A stretch of 7,274 nt of DNA from an uncultured bacterium (lineage in GTDB: Bacteria > Actinomycetota > Actinomycetes > S36-B12). Position 1 is the stretch's first letter, and each line of letters opens with the position of its first letter. Made by a program: the position numbers and the translations under genes. The stretch is from contig CAJBMR010000242.1 of the NCBI GenBank assembly GCA_903954205.1, forward strand, positions 1 to 7,274, given 5' to 3'. The notes beneath the pieces were generated by a model. The model had not been told where the DNA came from and searched no databases. It saw nothing but the letters and a program-made list of their open reading frames with translations. Of this stretch, positions 5,680-7,274 are shown piece by piece.

Positions 5680-6434
5680 GTGCATCGGCCATGGTCGACC
5701 CCAAGGAGCGCGAGGTCCTCGACCATGCGTTCCCCGGGGATCCCGTGGATTACTTCCGCCAACACGGCTACAGCGGTCGTAAGGCGTTCTACTCACCCGA
5801 TGAGGCCGTGGAACTCGGGCGCAGAGTCTGGTCGCTGCACGATGCCCTGCAGGCCACACTGCCTGATGACACTCCCGCCATCCTGCGCTCCATGCCCTGG
5901 CCTGTGTCGGCGATCCCCGATGACCTGGTCGTGGACCTCCGCCTCGTCGCGTTGGTAGACCTGGCCCGTGAACTCCTCGATGGCGATGAGCCGCATGTGC
6001 TGTCCTGGCAGGCATTCGCACGCCGCGCTGGAGCACCGGCGACCCCGTGGCACAGCGACGATGTCGCGGTGCCCGTCGACGGGCCGAGTGTCGCTTTCTG
6101 GATCCCGATGACCCATATTCCGACGCGCACCGGCCTCGTCGCCTTGGCCGACGTCGACGGCAGCGGGCTTCGCCCTGCACGCCAGGCCGATCTCGATCCG
6201 GGCGATCTCACGTGGCACAACATGACGGTCGTCCACCGGGCGGAGGACTGCCCGGTGGATTTCCTCGCCTTCGGCATCGCGGTCGCCGGGTCGAGCGCGC
6301 GTATCAACCTGGGAGATTGGCCGCAGTTGCGCGGCATGCGTGGTCAGCTGTGCCGGCGCATCTCACCCGACCTTCGCCATCGTGGCTCTGTCGTCACCGC
6401 TGCGACGCCGCCGCTGGCATCTCTGAGTCGTTAG
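5676..6434 (+). CDS. Fe(II)/2-oxoglutarate oxygenase, phytanoyl-CoA dioxygenase-like
   Basis: This 252-residue protein is predicted to be a mononuclear iron hydroxylase. PATPWHSDD supplies His126 and Asp128 of the HxD...H facial triad, and GDLTWHNMTVVHRAED supplies the distal His187. The spacing and the PSVAFWIPMTHIPTRTGLV segment are typical of the PhyH family. Arg209 in SSARINL is a possible 2-oxoglutarate ligand, but this assignment is weak. ATG 5676 gives a 4-nt ATGA overlap with the preceding gene, like the other junctions, with GGAGAGG about 10 nt upstream. An in-frame ATG at 5652 preceded by GAGAGG would add eight residues and cannot be excluded. The substrate is unknown: a modified peptide is the natural guess from context, and hydroxylation could create the acceptor for the sulfotransferase. 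Confidence 0.88.
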   Translation: MSASAMVDPKEREVLDHAFPGDPVDYFRQHGYSGRKAFYSPDEAVELGRRVWSLHDALQATLPDDTPAILRSMPWPVSAIPDDLVVDLRLVALVDLARELLDGDEPHVLSWQAFARRAGAPATPWHSDDVAVPVDGPSVAFWIPMTHIPTRTGLVALADVDGSGLRPARQADLDPGDLTWHNMTVVHRAEDCPVDFLAFGIAVAGSSARINLGDWPQLRGMRGQLCRRISPDLRHRGSVVTAATPPLASLSR

Positions 6435-6436
6435 TC

Positions 6437-7274
6437 GTGCCGCCCTTCCCACGTCGAGTGCCGGACTCCCTGGTGGGGATCGTTGATCCCCTCATCGACA
6501 TCCTTGGGTCTCTTGTCCCTGCAGCTGACGCGCAACACGCTCGGAAGGCGCTGTCGGAGATGGATCTGCGCTCGGTGTGGGCCGTTGGGCTCGAGGTTGT
6601 TCTGCCGCCGCATCCACCAGCATGTGACCTATCAGTGCTCATGCCGCCGCGGCACGTGCCCGACTTCGCGCGCACGGGCCACGATGTGCTTACTGCACTG
6701 GCGATGTCGGCCGGTGCTTTGGACAGCACATGGTGGGAGCTGGACACCTCCGTTCAGCCGAGCCCGGTCGGGGCATTCGTCCGCTCGACTGAGTCAGACG
6801 CACTGCCTCTCGTGCGTTCCGTGGCGGCGGGGATACCCGGCCTCGAGCGGGCTATTGACGCTCTCGAGGACGTCATCAAGCCCCACTGGCACGGCAGGGG
6901 ACGGCTGATCGGCTTCTTCCCCAACCGTGAACCGTCACCGGTTGCCGCCGCCCTGGTGCCGGGCACCCACCAGGCGATCACGGGCCTGGTCCGGGAGATG
7001 GGCTCCCGGGCCACGATCGCGGTGGACCCCGATAGCGACCTCATCGCGCACCTCCTCCAACACCTCGACGGGTCCGCGATCGCGGTCGCGGCAGACGCTG
7101 AGGGGCGCACCGCAGTTTCCTGGGAGGGCTTCTTCCGGGAGCGCGAGCACGCCATGGTCGAGAGACGATGGGTACCCGCACTGCTGCCCGAGCCCGTGTG
7201 GGGAGATGCGGCCCCAAGCCTGAGCTCCCTGCTCGCCGTGCAGGGCATCCACACCTTCGATGCTGTGCCCACGG
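6437..7274 (+). CDS. Unrecognised protein, last gene of the operon (runs off the right edge)
   Basis: The frame is open from a GTG at 6437, 2 nt after the oxygenase stop, to the end of the window: 279 codons with no stop. Codon use matches the preceding genes and the tight spacing places it in the operon. I do not recognise the family. Visible features are an N-terminal PRRVPDSLVGIVDPLIDILG, a VGLEVVLPPHPPACDLSVLM segment around residues 50-70, HWHGRGRLIGFFPNREP near 157-173 and a WEGFFRERE stretch near 236-244. There is no signal peptide, obvious transmembrane helix or P-loop. Alternating hydrophobic strands suggest a mixed alpha/beta protein of more than 280 residues. The GTG lacks a clear ribosome-binding site, so translation is probably coupled to the oxygenase; the frame stays open further upstream, so the start is tentative. 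Confidence 0.7.
   Translation, partial: MPPFPRRVPDSLVGIVDPLIDILGSLVPAADAQHARKALSEMDLRSVWAVGLEVVLPPHPPACDLSVLMPPRHVPDFARTGHDVLTALAMSAGALDSTWWELDTSVQPSPVGAFVRSTESDALPLVRSVAAGIPGLERAIDALEDVIKPHWHGRGRLIGFFPNREPSPVAAALVPGTHQAITGLVREMGSRATIAVDPDSDLIAHLLQHLDGSAIAVAADAEGRTAVSWEGFFREREHAMVERRWVPALLPEPVWGDAAPSLSSLLAVQGIHTFDAVPT

Noticed and set aside
5650..6180. Minus-strand open frame of 176 codons opposite the oxygenase
   Set aside because: Arg-rich shadow of the oxygenase gene, whose iron-binding motifs are clear on the plus strand.
6483..6908. Plus-strand frame of 141 codons and overlapping minus-strand frames near the right edge
   Set aside because: The frame from the GTG at 6437 stays open to the window end with codon use like the neighbouring genes; the 141-codon product has the Ser/Arg/Cys bias of an out-of-frame read.

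Overview
This is a high-GC window whose codon use, tightly overlapping genes and GTG starts suggest an actinobacterium; I cannot name the genus. It holds most of a ribosomally synthesised, post-translationally modified peptide (RiPP) cluster of the thiazole/oxazole (TOMM, YcaO-dependent) type. Its precursors have leaders that resemble the nitrile-hydratase-like leader peptide (NHLP) family.

Layout. Minus strand, 1-1500: three intact tandem precursor genes (1225-1500, 909-1181, 567-866) share nearly identical 81-residue leaders ending in VAGAG, followed by short, different, Cys-containing cores. A fourth, degenerate precursor copy (291-539) follows, and then the 5' part of an unrecognised gene that leaves the window at base 1. 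A 158-base divergent intergenic region (1501-1658) contains an imperfect inverted repeat. Plus strand, 1659-7274: a fused leader-recognition/E1-like/YcaO cyclodehydratase, a sulfotransferase, a squalene-cyclase/prenyltransferase-repeat protein and a phytanoyl-CoA-dioxygenase-like Fe(II)/2-oxoglutarate oxygenase. Each of these overlaps the next by exactly 4 nt (GTGA, ATGA, ATGA). An unrecognised gene starts 2 nt after the oxygenase stop and leaves the window on the right.

Inferred logic: the cyclodehydratase binds the conserved leader and converts core Cys (possibly Ser/Thr) into azolines. The oxygenase may hydroxylate the peptide and the sulfotransferase may sulfate a hydroxyl. The terpene-cyclase-like protein has no obvious job on a peptide and is the most intriguing part. 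No azoline dehydrogenase, leader peptidase or exporter is recognisable in the window; they may lie outside it or be absent. The combination of NHLP-type precursors, YcaO, sulfotransferase, terpene-cyclase-fold protein and 2OG oxygenase does not match any characterised RiPP pathway I can name.
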